Positions 11,186 through 22,200 of a DNA stretch of 64,000 bases are shown in pieces (within the stretch, counting starts at the first letter, position 1; each line of letters begins with the position of its first letter). Source of the stretch: Nothopassalora personata (taxonomy: Eukaryota; Ascomycota; Dothideomycetes; Mycosphaerellales; Mycosphaerellaceae); contig CM066298.1 in NCBI GenBank assembly GCA_033816765.1, positions 1,860,001-1,924,000 on the forward strand. The letters run 5' to 3'. Both the position numbers and the translations under genes were made by a program. The notes beneath the pieces were generated by a model. It had not been told where the DNA came from and did no database searches. It was given only the letters and a program-made list of their open reading frames with translations.

Positions 11186-11679
11186 TATAAGGGGATATCG
11201 TAATATATAGTACGCCTACGATCTTCTAATCGTAGATAAACTAAAGCTTACTTTCTTCTATAGACGCTATACGCGTCTCCTAGTATACTCCGGCTTGGCT
11301 TTTTAAAACAAGAACGAGACACGGGCGCAAAACTTGTCTCGCCCGGGGCAAGGCGACAAACCGCAATTCTCGACAAGACACGACTACCGGGTACGCGCGT
11401 ACTACGCCGCAATATATTCGATTTACGGTTCGAATAGCGAGCGTTGCTCGCATCTTTTAAGGAGTTTTTACGTCCGGGGTACGACGGGGCTTTTCTCCTT
11501 CTCTCAAATTTTGGTCTCGTTCTCGAGACCCGTGTTGCATAGTCTTTGACTCAAATAGCACGTTAATGGAATAATCAATCAATCAATCAATCCTAGTATA
11601 CGTATACGCGTTACGTACGGTATACTAAGCCGGGTATAGCCGTATTATATATAAGGGTTAGCTATAGGCTACCCTTATA
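11186..11679 (-). repeat. 5' LTR of Gypsy A, split by a retroposon
   Basis: Begins TATAAGGGGATATCG and ends CCCTTATA. It is collinear with 4570-4752 except for the non-RIPed block 11289-11591 and the duplicated target cctagtatac on either side of it. Confidence 0.8.
11289..11591 (+). mobile_element. Non-LTR retroposon, 5'-truncated copy (303 bp)
   Basis: From 11290 the sequence matches 51670 onward without visible difference and, unlike its surroundings, is full of CpA/TpG. It ends in a short (AATC)n tail and is flanked by the direct repeat cctagtatac (11279-11288 and 11592-11601). Shared 3' end, variable 5' end, simple-repeat tail and a target duplication of variable length are the signs of target-primed reverse transcription. 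A small hairpin (GCGAGC-gtt-GCTCGC) lies inside. A 71-codon open frame in it is not taken as a gene. Confidence 0.8.
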
Positions 11680-12000
11680 CTACGCTAGATACTATTTTCT
11701 TAGCCGGTAGGGTCTTAAGATAGGCTCCTCTTTATATACCTTTAAGGACGCTTACTAACGGGTACGAGTACTATTTAGCTTATTATATAGAGTTAAATAA
11801 TAAAGTTAGAAGTAGTTCTAGTAATTACTCTCTTATTACTACCTTTAGCGCTTCCGGATTTAATTTCTATTATTCTATTTAGCGTACTCTAATAGTAAAA
11901 ATACCTTAGCTATAACTTATTATAGATATAATATCTATAGATATTTAAGTCTAGATCCGTCCTTAGACGTTATTATTACTATTATCTATCTACTCTTTAT
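11680..12000. other. RIPed unique DNA, no feature
   Basis: About 320 bp between Gypsy A and the minisatellite. TpA-rich, with no coding signal, LTR end or repeat that I can recognise. Confidence 0.4.
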
Positions 12001-12216
12001 ATTACTATTTATTACTATTTATTACTATTTATTACTATTTATTACTATTTATTACTATTTATTACTATTTATTACTATTTATTACTATTTATTACTATTT
12101 ATTACTATTTATTACTATTTATTACTATTTATTACTATTTATTACTATTTATTACTATTTATTACTATTTATTACTATTTATTACTATTTATTACTATTT
12201 ATTACTATTTATTACT
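12001..12216. repeat. Minisatellite (ATTACTATTT)n, about 21 copies
   Basis: Twenty-one uninterrupted copies of the 10-bp unit ATTACTATTT from 12001 to 12210, then a partial unit. No variation between units is visible, so the array is young or homogenised compared with its RIPed surroundings. The unit has no C followed by A, so RIP would not mark it. Confidence 0.95.
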
Positions 12217-12223
12217 ATTATAT

Positions 12224-12556
12224 TATAGGTATTAGGTAGTAAGCTAATTGTTTAGTTAAATTATTTACTTACTTAGGCTTATATATTAATTAGGTAAAGA
12301 ACTAGTTTAAAGTAGACTATATATTTATAAGTGTCTATCTAAGACTATATATACGTAAAAAGAATAGGTATAAGTAAATAACTAATCTATCTATATAACT
12401 ACTTAGTAGTAAATAGATCTTAAGCTTTAAGCCTAATTTAAAGCCTAATTAGACTAGATTGTAATATACCCCCTTAGCTCTTATAACTTATAGGTAAATA
12501 AGCTAATTTATATATAATCGTATAATTCTCTATAGCCTATACCCCCTATTACCTAT
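12224..12556. repeat. 333-bp dispersed repeat with terminal inverted ends, copy 2
   Basis: Collinear with 4222-4554 with a few differences, with the same inverted ends TATAGGTATTAGG and CCTATTACCTAT. It follows directly on the minisatellite and precedes the copia remnant. Confidence 0.6.
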
Positions 12557-14100
12557 TATAGTAACGTTAGGGCCCTTTTACTATATAGTATTTTAGTATA
12601 GTAGTCCGGGAACTAGTAAATAAATAGTTACGGAATCTTATGTTTTTAGTACGTAAAGAATAAGGACTATACTTTAGTATTAGTAGCTACTAGTACCTTA
12701 GTATACGTCTATATTAGTATAGATTACTACGTTACCGTCTATATAACGCGCCGCTATTATAGTAGTCCTTAGGCGTCTATTACGCTAATATTATAGGTAG
12801 TATAGATATTACTAGGATATACCTTATTAGTAGATAGCTATAGTAAGGTACGTAGATCTATATTCTCTTTAACTATATTTAGTAGCTATAAGAAGTATTT
12901 ATACTTCTAAGGTATAAGTAGCTTAGTAAGTCCTCCTATAGGTATATTATTAGTATTAAGATAGCGGATCTTAATATCTCCTCGCTAGTCCCTTTAGCGG
13001 AGCTAGTAGTAGTAGATATTAATATAGCGGAGCTTAGTATTAAGCTTCTAACGCTAGTTAATAAGTTAGATGGTCTATATATTATTATAATATAGATAGG
13101 TACGCTAGTTAAACTAAAGATAAATCTTAGTAAAGATTCTATCCTATTATATAAGTTTAGATATCGCTTATAAGAGTTCTAGTAGCTCTACTTTAATTAA
13201 AGACTTAGTAACTATAACTTACTTAGTTACTTTATAGTCTATTAGTCTACTAAAGAGTATAAATACCTATCTAGATAAGCTAGTCCTATTTATATTTATC
13301 CTATAGAACGCGTCTAAGGCTCTAAAGAATTTATAGTATTAACTACGGAACTTAAATTGAGTATATAAGCTAGTAATATACTTACTAGCGCTATATATAA
13401 GGTATTAGTTCTTAGTCTCTAGAAGGTAGCGTAGACACTAATTAGTAAGCTTTAGATACGTATCTATTAGCTTTATTAAGTACTACGAGAGTATAGATAA
13501 GCGAAGGTAATATTAGAACAAGTATATATAGTAGTAAAGTTAAGGGATCTAGTATGCTATTAGTACGTAAGTATAGATATTGCTATATATACGTATCTCT
13601 CTAGTACTTACTAATCTACGTATTAATCTACTAGTACTATTATCTTATATACTTTAGTAGATATATTAAATTTAGTAGCTAATTTCTTATTATAGTTCTC
13701 TTAAGATAACTATAATAGTCTCTTATACCTATCTTATATTACCTTAATACCTAGGAACTAGAATAGGTTACTAAGCTCGTATATATTATATATAGTAAGT
13801 AGCCTCTATTTAATACTAGTTATATAGGTCTTATACTTCCGATAATAGAGTATAACTAGGTTGTCTACGTAGAAGAAGAATATAACCTTATCGTTATAGT
13901 AGATATATTTAGAGTCTAAGAGGGGACCTAGTCCTAGAGATACTAGTATATTAGTAAGAGTTTATACTATAGTAAAGGGGACTTATTTAATCTATATAGG
14001 GCCTTAACTAGTCTAAGTACGTATCTATTATAGTTAATACTAGTAGGCGGTTAAAGGTATATAGTATATAGTAAATCTAAGTTTAAGAAGATATTTACTA
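12557..14100 (-). pseudogene. Copia-type pol remnant
   Basis: On minus near 13842-13881 the frame reads I-F-F-F-Y-V-D-N-L-V-I-L, the copia reverse transcriptase YVDDL motif with one Asp changed to Asn. It is followed by F-Q-F-L-G-I-K-V-I-Q-D-R and Y-N-K-K-L-A-T-K-F-N, which match the usual copia segment after the active site. The 12.6-13.4 kb part should be RNase H. Stops are of the RIP type. LTRs were not recognised with certainty; the 333-bp repeat at 12224 could be one. Confidence 0.6.
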
Positions 14101-14121
14101 TATTAAATTACTTAGCTTCTA

Positions 14122-14181
14122 GATTAAATCTCGTAGCTATAGTATAGTAGAGGTAAAATACTATAGCTACGAGATTTAATC
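14122..14181. repeat. Perfect 24-bp inverted repeat (hairpin)
   Basis: Arms 14122-14145 and 14158-14181 are exact reverse complements, separated by 12 nt. The arm reads GATTAAATCTCGTAGCTATA and ends GTAT. It lies between the copia remnant and a Gypsy B gag fragment. Perfect arms in mutated DNA suggest a late origin or a junction of two inverted copies. Confidence 0.8.
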
Positions 14182-14229
14182 GTAAACGTATTAGGAAAGA
14201 ATAGATTTGTATACGACTACGGTAACTAA

Positions 14230-14347
14230 AATAGAGGCTTTAGTAACAATTATAATAATAATAAGCCTAGAAACTACGCGCTATACTACGGACTATAGCC
14301 GATAGAGCTCGACGCTATAGAGAAAGGTCGTAAGATTAGGAATAGAG
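14230..14347 (+). pseudogene. gag fragment of a Gypsy B family member
   Basis: The frame reads N-N-N-K-P-R-N-Y-A-L-Y-Y-G-L, then P-I-E-L-D-A-I-E-K-G-R-K-I-R-N-R, the same segment as at 15530-15620. It is cut at 14347 by the LTR of B', so B' inserted into another copy of its own family. Confidence 0.6.
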
Positions 14348-14780
14348 TATTACGGTTTAGTTCCGTAGAAAGCTAGAATTACTAAACTATATATAATATA
14401 CTCTATTTTAGCATTTAAATGCTAAATAGAGAATAAGAAGACATAACTAAGGCGATAACTAAGCACGACATCTCGCCCTTATAGAGCTTAAATAGAGTAA
14501 ATAGAGTTATAATAGAGTGTTGCTCTATTTAAAGAATAATCTCCTTTATATTTAGGAACGCTAAGAATTCCTTATAGTTTTAATACGTTTAACTTACTAT
14601 TTTATATTACTATTTAGAATACACTATAACCTAACCTCTACCTTACCGCTACTTAGTCTTTATAAGATAAGACGGCTACTGCTTTATTACTCTCCCTCGA
14701 CTTCCTATCGGCCCGAGAATAAACCCGATTAAGCTTATCTTCTTAACTTATAATATTATTAGGTTATACTAAACCTAGTA
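14348..14780 (+). repeat. 5' LTR of Gypsy B'
   Basis: Starts TATTACGG (for TGTTACGG) and ends near CCTAGTA; it is the reverse complement of the LTRs at 18075, 36781 and 43459. It contains a near-perfect 30-bp palindrome at about 14400-14431 built on AGCATTTAAATGCT. It is followed by GCTTTAAAC, the presumed primer site. Confidence 0.7.
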
Positions 14781-14879
14781 GCTTTAAACTCCCTCTACGA
14801 TAGGAGACTAATAGAGTAAACGGGGAACACCCGCCCCTAGTAAAGTAAGTAGAGCCCGACGACCTTAGACCGTAAACGA

Positions 14880-15760
14880 TGCTATTAATGCCTTAGCTAC
14901 TTATATAGGTAACAAATCCTTTAAGGTTAGTAAGCTAGAATTCTACTATAGCGACCGAGATAAGTTCGATACTTAGGTTACTTAGATAGATATATACTTC
15001 TTATTTAACTCTATGCCTAAGAATCTTAAGCCTATCTTTACTACTACCTTCTTAAGAGGACGAGTATAGCATTAGGTTAAACTATTCCTTAGGACCTATC
15101 TAGATAGTAACGGTACCGATAACGCGAATAGAATCTTTACGTCTTACGGTTACCTTAAGAATATAATAAAGAGCGTCTTTAGTATCTCGAACGAGACCGC
15201 TATAGCGGTACGCGTTATCTAGTACCTAACCTAGAAGACTTCTACTACCTAATACGCTATAAAATTCTAGGAGTACGCCTAGATTACCGATTAGGACGAC
15301 GAAGCCCTTTAAGTTATATACCGAAGAGGACTAAAGGAGTATATAAAGGATAAGTTAATAAGGGACGGTCGGAAGATCAATAACCTAGGATCTCTAGTTA
15401 AGGTTATAGTCGATCTTAACAATAAACTCTACGAGAGAGCTCTAGAGCGACGATACGACTCTAAGATATCCGGAAAGGCCGGATTTATACTAGGCTATAA
15501 TAACCGTAGTAGGGGCTTTAACGACAATTATAACAATAAGCCTAGAAATAAGCTATACTACGGACTATAGCCTTTAGAGCTTAACGTTACCGAGAAAGGT
15601 CGTAAGATTAAGAATAGGGGTAAGTTTAGGCCTAAGAGTTTAAAAGGAAGTATTACCTACTATACCTATAGTAAAGAAGACTATATAGCGAGGAATTGCT
15701 ACGGTAAAAAGAATATAGTGCGCCGTAAGCAATTTAATATAATATAATTAGGAACTAGTA
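14880..15760 (+). pseudogene. gag of Gypsy B'
   Basis: The frame reads K-L-E-F-Y-Y-S-D-R-D-K-F-D-T and continues through a capsid-like region to Y-R-R-G-L-K-E-Y-I-K-D-K-L-I-R-D-G-R-K. A knuckle region near 15650-15710 has its Cys/His largely replaced by Tyr. Stops are TAG only. The same protein is encoded by C (minus, 42480-43400) and, more distantly, by E. Confidence 0.7.
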
Positions 15761-18074
15761 AACTCGAGGGTAGCGTTAGATTACCGAGTAATTCCGACTA
15801 TACTCGAGGAGTAGCGGAGAGAGTTAGTAACGGAAGTAATATACCTCTCCTAGACCCCTTATAAGGACGAGAAGGATACTATAGTTATAAGAACTACCTA
15901 CGATAGTTTAATAGTATCTAATAGACCGGACTACTAAAACGAGCCTACGACGAAGAAAGGAAAATATAAGCGTAGCCTAATAAAATTATCGAAGAACTAG
16001 AATATAATATATTACGCACCCGGGATAATAGTATCCTAGGGAGGCTTTAATAAATCTAAAACTATATTAAAAAGGCCCTTAATAAGCTTAATAAGCTTAA
16101 AGTAACCTACGAAGAAAGTAGCGAAAGAAGCCTAAGGAACACGCGCGACTAATTAAATATACGATAGTAGAATATCACTAGCTAAATCGATATTTACAAA
16201 AGGTAGAATCGGACGTTTAGGATAATAGTACGAAGAGTCGACTACGAGATTAAATCCGAATCTTAAAATAGTTATAGAAGCCTTTATTAGCGATTCTATT
16301 ACTAAGACTCGTGTTAGGTTTACTACTCCGTAAAATTAGGAGTAGGGTATTAGCCTTAGTAACCGCGAGGAACCCTAGGAGTAACGTATAGGTAAGATAC
16401 CGCGCTCTAAAAAGTAGATATTGACGAATCCTATTTTAATAAAGATAAAAATAATAAGGAGAACTGGGATCTAGAATAGAATAGATCGTAGTTACTAGAA
16501 CTATAAGAAGAAAGTTAAGAAACTACTAGGCTAGATACTATCGAAAAAGATTAGGATCCGGAAGAATTAAGTAAAGAAGATTTCTCCGAAGGAGAAGAGA
16601 GCGATACTAACGACGATAACAAACAATTAACCCTTATAATCAATATACCTAAGAAACTATACAATGTAATTGTTTACCTATAGAGAAGGTATAAGGAATC
16701 CCTACCGAAAATATTGGGACGATAAATACTATACCTAAATAAGTTTAATAAGACCCTTAATACGCTACGAGCAATAGCTTAGGTATACCTAACTATAAGT
16801 ATTATAGAGAATCTCGCGATAGTAGTTACTAAATAACTACCTATAGGAAGCCGAGTAATAGATACCCGGTATCTTATACCGTTAGAAACATTTATATTAA
16901 GCGAATTATGTAATATAGTATAATACGTACGCGCGCTCTACTTTAAAACGTAAAAGATCTAGGAACGTTACTAAAGATAAGTACGGATATAGAAAGAATT
17001 ACGCTAGGTTTAGGTAGAGGCCTTAAGATATAAAGTACGATGTTCTATATATAAGTAGGGAAAAGATCGACTCCCTAGGAATAAGCGACTAACGAGAGTT
17101 ATATAATATAGAAAATGTTTACGTATTACTAATAGTAGAAGTAGTCTTCTTAATATAAGTAATCGTTAATAGTTATAAGACTAAGGTTATAATTAATTCT
17201 AGAGTAAGCAGGAATTTTACCTCTAAAACATTTATAAGGACTAGAGAGATCGTAACCTAAAAGAAAGATAAAGGGTATAAATTAATTACGGTAGACGGAT
17301 TATTCTTACCTAGTATAGAGTAAGAGACGATACCGCTACTACTAGTAGTCTAATAGTACTACGAGGGAATTATCTTAGATATTACTAATATAGCTAGTTA
17401 TAATATCGTATTAGATATACCTTAGTTAAGAAAGTATAATCTAATAGTTAACTAGAAGAGAGGAGTACTTATATTTAGGGAATACGATTATATTATTAAT
17501 ATTTAGCCTACGTAGTAGAAGCAATTGCTAGTAGATAAGGTAAGGAAATAGCTAAATAAGATATAGCTTACGCTAACTAGAAGGATAAGAAAACTACCTT
17601 CGACCGCGATAGACACTAGCGTAGGGCCGCTAGGTTATAAAGTTACTAGTAGTAATAGAAGTAATATACTATTAAAGGATACTAATATCTTAGAGTTAAG
17701 TATTCCTAAGGAGTATCGTAAGTAGTTGCGACTCTTTAAAGAGGAGAGAGGTAAAGAAGCCCTTCCTAAGTACCGCCTATAGGATTATAAGATTAATATT
17801 TAGCTAAGGAAAGAGCCTCTATAAGGACCCCTATATTAAATATCTAAGAAAGAGCTATAGACCCTATAAGAATAGCTAAAGGAGAAGCTAGCTAAGGGAT
17901 AGATAAGAAGATCTACCTCGAGCGTAGAAACTCTATATATATTTATTCTAAAAGTATACGGGAAGTTATAACTCGTATAGGACTATAGGAAGTTAAACGA
18001 GATTATAATTAAGAATTAATACTTACTACCTAATATCGAAGAAGCGTAAGATAAATTAACTAGAGTAGACTAGT
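15761..18074 (+). pseudogene. pol of Gypsy B', truncated in RT
   Basis: Retropepsin is placed near 17180-17230 by V-I-I-N-S-R-V-S, the mutated form of the D-S-G-x-S active site seen in C. The start of reverse transcriptase (Y-R-K-L-N-E, then P-N-I-E-E-A) is near 17985-18045. The frame ends abruptly at the LTR at 18075. Confidence 0.65.
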
Positions 18075-18478
18075 TGTTAGGTTTAGTATAACCTAATGAT
18101 ATTACAAGTTAAGAAGACAAGCTCAATTGGGTTTGTTCTCGGGCCGATAAGAAGTTAAGGGAGAGTAATAAAGTAGTAGCTGTCTTATCTTATAAAGACT
18201 AAGCAGTAGTAAGGCAGAGGTTAGGTTATAGTGTATTCTAAACAGTAATATTGAATAGTAAGTTAAACGCGCCGAAACTATAGGGGGTTCTTAGCGTTCC
18301 TAAATATAAAGAAGATTCGTAGATCTCGGTAATTAGTCTAATTATTCTAAGCATAAGCAGTTTAATTAGTCTAAGCATAAGTAGTCTAATTGCTCTAAGT
18401 CTAAGCGCTTAGGTAGGATAAGTTACGTGTTCGTCTTATCGTTATAATTCTAGGGTCTATAGGAATCATTCCGTAACA
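18075..18478 (-). repeat. 3' LTR of Gypsy B
   Basis: 404 bp, TGTTAGG...CCGTAACA. It contains about three imperfect 22-25 bp repeats (TCTAAGCATAAG) around 18335-18410, where copy C has a different 33-bp array. Next to it, read on minus, is a purine-rich tract and a hairpin (AGCTTCG-tcc-CGAAGCT). Confidence 0.8.
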
Positions 18479-18539
18479 CTATCCCCTTCTTAGCCTAGCT
18501 TCGTCCCGAAGCTTCTTAAGCCGTTATCATTTCTTATAG

Positions 18540-19034
18540 TAACGGTTAACTATATCTTCTTCCTCCTATAAACGCCGTTAACGACTTGCTTAGGATACTA
18601 AAATTTCTAGTATTAAAATAGCTCTATGCACGAATTGTTAGAAGTCTCGATCCTCGGGCGTAGTAGTGAAGCGTATCGTAGGTTCTCGGTCTAGAAAGTG
18701 TTCGGCCTATATTTGAAAAGGCTATAAGGATTACGATATACGTCTTTCTCGTCCGGAGTAGGAACGTCTTCGCGATTCGCGCGAAAATCTTAAGCTAGAG
18801 CTTAAGAGGATTAAAGAGGAGAAGGTGCGGCTAAAGATGCGTAAGATCCGTCTTCGGAAATAGCTATAATTAGCTAAGCGTCGTACCGATAATGCCGTCG
18901 CTAAGGAGTTAGAGGAGCTCGAGGAGGAAGAGGCGCGCGAGGAGCTAGCGTCTCTTAAGCGGGCGTCGGGGGTAGAGGTATCGCCTTTACTAGTTTCTTT
19001 CTCGGATATCCTAGAGATGCCCGTAAATAACTAG
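18540..19034 (+). pseudogene. Antisense zinc-cluster / coiled-coil ORF of Gypsy B
   Basis: On the strand opposite to pol, the frame ending in TAG at 19032-19034 reads C-T-N-C-Q-K-S-R-S-S near 18627, then K-C-S-A-Y-I-R-K-G-Y-K-D-Y-D, then a long Arg/Lys/Glu/Leu helix (E-R-L-R-D-S-R-E-N-L-K-L-E-L-K-R-I-K) and an acidic E-L-E-E-L-E-E-E-E. Several Tyr are presumably RIPed Cys. It is the counterpart of the better preserved ORFs in C and E. It differs in that the sixth-spaced Cys of the first cluster is Gly, the second cluster has one extra residue, and a TGA interrupts the frame. Start codon not located. The conserved sequence after the stop (A-A-L-S-R-A-E-P) also looks coding in both B and C. Confidence 0.6.
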
Positions 19035-19130
19035 GCGGCGCTTTCTAGAGCGGAGCCTTAGGGCGAGTCCCTAGGGGTAGAGACTTATTAGGGTATTTAT
19101 TTATAAGTTGTGTCCCTGTTCTTATTAATC

Positions 19131-19204
19131 GGCTAGGTAGCTTAGTAGTAGAGCGTAAGCTATCTATACTCTTAAGGTCGTAGGTTCGATTCCTACCCTA
19201 GTCG
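19131..19204 (+). ncRNA. tRNA-like Pol III unit in Gypsy B
   Basis: 74 nt with acceptor GGCTAGG/CCTAGTC, a D arm GCTTAGTAGTAGAGC (A box with RIP changes), variable loop AGGTC and T arm GTAGG-TTCGATT-CCTAC (B box GGTTCGATTCC perfect). The anticodon arm is abnormal: 4-bp stem TAAG/CTTA with an 11-nt loop, so no anticodon can be assigned. A T5 run at 19252-19256 could terminate Pol III. It points toward the 3' part of pol, in antisense. The same unit is at 37914-37987. Confidence 0.65.
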
Positions 19205-19259
19205 CTCGTCGGCCGAGAGATCGGTTGTCGTTAGTTATATCGGCGGACCTATTTTTAGT

Positions 19260-22200
19260 ATTATCGGATCTTTTACTAACAGTTTCGTAGGTTTTGTTTT
19301 AGTTCCTAGGTATTTTCTAATTCGTCGTATCCTTTCTACTTAATAAGGTATCGCTAACCTTTCTTATCTAGGATTTTTTCGACTTTAAATTCGTTTTCTA
19401 CTTCTAGCTTAAAATAGAAGCTTTCCTAGTAGGGTGTTTCGGCGTCTACGGGTTCTAACTTAGAGATATAGAAGACTAGGTGAATTTTTGCGTCTAGTAG
19501 TAGTCGTAGGCGGTAATTAACTAGTCCTATAACTTTATCGATAAAAATTAGTCCGACCTTAACGTAATCTAGTTTCTTAGTCTATCTTCTTATTCTTAAG
19601 TTTTTTATAAGGAGATAGACCTTATCCCCCTCTTTTAGTAGAGGTACTATTTTTCTTATATCCTACTGTTATTAAGATAGTTTTTATTATATATCTTCGA
19701 TCGCCTTGCGTGTTTCTTTATGCACTTCCTTAAGAGTATTCGTCGTTACGATTGCTCTTTCGGCTTATAGGTAAGATCTAGGTGTTCTAAATAGGTTAGG
19801 ATCTTTACTAAAGTTCGTATAGAATAGTATCGTTAAGGTTGTCTCCGATTTGTAGTTATTTAGTGCAATCTACGCTATTAGCAGTAATAAAACCTAGTTG
19901 TCTTATACGTAGTTAATGTAGTGTCGTAGGTATTGCTCGAATGTTTAATTTATCCTCTCCGTTTGTCCGTCTATTTCTAGATAATATGCTATTAACAGCT
20001 TATGTCTTATTCTAATCGTTCCTATAAGCGTTTTCTAGTAGTTCGATGTAAATAACTTGTCTCTATCCGTTATAAACGTTTAAGGGAATCCGTAGTATCG
20101 GATAAGTCTATCTAGTATAAGGTATCCGAGCTGCTCTATATTGTATGTCTCTAATATAGGAATGAAGTATACGTATTTTATAAGTCTATTAACTATAACT
20201 AGTATTATGTCGTATAGCTACTTCGTAACTTAGTCTCTTAACGGTAGGAGTTTCGTAATAAAGTCTATTATAACTTCGTCCTATAGTTTCGTCGGTAGTG
20301 TCCTAAACTATAGGTGACCGTATTTTGTATGTCTCGTAGCCTTGTTTCGTTAGTAGTGTACGTACTGTTTAATGTAGCGTAATACCTTAAGTCTTATCTA
20401 TAGGAATAAGAAACTACGTTGTATTAGGTCTATTGTCTTTAAAGTTCTAGGGTGTCTATAAGTTAGTCCGTCGTAATGTCATCGTATATATTCTTCTTCT
20501 CGATCCTTTAGTACCTAGTATTTTCCTTACGATATAGGGAATTGTTCGTCCTTGTCGCCTAATATCCGCACGATGTTATTAAATTCTCTTATATTAGCGC
20601 TAAGGCTTCCGTCGGGGTTCGTCTTTAGTACTTTATGTTACACTAGTTCTTTTCCTTCTATATAGTCGCTTCTTTGGCTTAACGCGTCGGCGCGGCCATT
20701 CTCTCGTCCTAGAGTATATTTAATTTCGAACTTATACTGTCCTAGTAGCTCCGACTAGCGGGCTTACCTTCGGGTAAGTTCTTTCGTCGTTGTAAAGTAC
20801 GTAAGATTCTTATAGTTAGAAAAAATCGTTAACTTCGGTAGGCCCTCGACATATACTCTCTAATATTATATAGTAGTAACAATAGCTAGAAGCTCTTTAT
20901 TATAGATGTCGTAGTTCTGTTCCGCTATAGTTATTTTCCGGGAGTAATAGGCTACTAGGTGTCTCTACCTATCGTGTGTCTATGTTAGACACGCGCCTAT
21001 TACTATATTAGACGTATCGGTCTCGATATAGACTTCCTTACTACTATCGAATAGTCGAAGCGTAGGGGCCGAAGCGCATTGTTCCTTAAGTTTCTTAAAC
21101 GCTTTAATCTATTCCTTTCCCTATTTCTAGGTAACGTCTTTCCTTATAAGCATCGTTATTAGTGCTGCTATCTTTACGTAGTTATTAATAAATTTCCGGT
21201 TGTAGTTCGCTAGTCTAAGGAATAATTGTACGTCCTTAACTGTTTTTAGTTCTAGCTATTCTCTAATTAACTCTATCTTCGTAGGGTCGATCGTTATCCC
21301 TATAGTACTAATAACGAAGCCTAAGAATTTAACTTCTTTCTTATAGAATTCGTATTTCTCGGGTACTGTCTTAAATCCTAAACGCGTAAGTCGTTCGAAT
21401 ACGTCCTAAACTTGCTTTATGTAATTCTAAAGGGATCCTTTTGTGTAGACTAATATGTCGTCTATATAAGCGATAACGCATACGTCGAGTAGGTCTCTAA
21501 GTGTTTCGTTAATAAGGTCCTAATAGGATGCGGGTGCGTTAGTTAATCCTATTAGTATAACTAAGAATTCGTAAAGTCCGTATCTTATTCTAAAAGCGGT
21601 TTTCCATTCTTCTCCTTCTACTATCCGTATAGCGTAGAAGGCATCTCGTAGGTTAATCTTCGTGTACTAGTCTAATCCGGTTAATCTATCTTATGCTTCT
21701 TCGATGTTAGGTAGCGGGTATCGGTTCTTAATCGTAATCTCGTTTAACTTCCTATAGTCTTATACGAGTCGTAACTTCCCGTTTACTTTTAGAACGAACA
21801 TATATAGAGTTCCTATACTTAAGGTAGATCTTCTTATCTATCCTTTAGCTAGCTTCTCCTTTAGCTATTCTCGTAGGGTCTGTAGCTCTTTCTTAGACAT
21901 TTAATATAGGGGTCCCTATAGAGGCTCTTTCCCTAGCTAAATGTTTATCTTATAATCCTATAGTTAGTGCTTAGGTAAGGTATCCTTGCCTCTTTCCTCT
22001 TTAAAGAGTCGCGACTACTTGCGATACTCCTTAGGAATACTTAACTCTAAGATGTTAGTATCCTTCGATAGTACGTTACTTCTATCGCTACTAGTGACTT
22101 CGTAACCCGGCGGCCCTACGCTAGTGTCTATCCTAGTCGAAGGTAGTTCTTCTATCCTTCTATTCGGCGTAAGCTATATCCTATTTAGCTGTTTCTTTAC

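Larger units (their letters stand above)
4570..11679 (-). mobile_element. Gypsy LTR retrotransposon A (RIP-inactivated)
   Basis: Direct terminal repeats at 4570-4752 and 11186-11679; the second is enlarged by a retroposon insertion. Coding direction is minus, so the right repeat is the 5' LTR. The polypurine tract is read on minus as AGAAGGGGAGG, beside the left LTR. The minus strand carries gag with a CCHC knuckle, then protease, reverse transcriptase (Y-L-D-N-I-L-I-Y), integrase and a chromodomain-type end, all broken by TAG/TAA. A separate antisense ORF lies between pol and the left LTR. The LTR family is fixed by a non-RIPed solo copy at 47174-47370. No clean 5-bp target duplication is visible at the outer ends (aggac left, ctacg right), so one end may have been rearranged. 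Confidence 0.85.
14348..18074 (+). mobile_element. Gypsy B', truncated copy (5' LTR, gag, part of pol)
   Basis: 5' LTR 14348-14780, then leader, gag and pol on plus. Pol stops at 18074 inside the reverse transcriptase region, where the LTR of copy B (opposite orientation) begins. The rest of pol and the 3' LTR are not in the window. Heavily RIPed. Confidence 0.8.

Noticed and set aside
11334..11549. 71-codon open frame, repeated exactly at 51714-51929
   Set aside because: It is identical only because both lie in the shared 3' part of the retroposon. No domain, no conserved start context, and no independent evidence of selection.
4565..11684. Target-site duplication around Gypsy A
   Set aside because: aggac and ctacg do not match even allowing for RIP changes.
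12001..12216. CRISPR-like array
   Set aside because: Units are contiguous 10-mers without spacers in a eukaryotic genome; a simple minisatellite.
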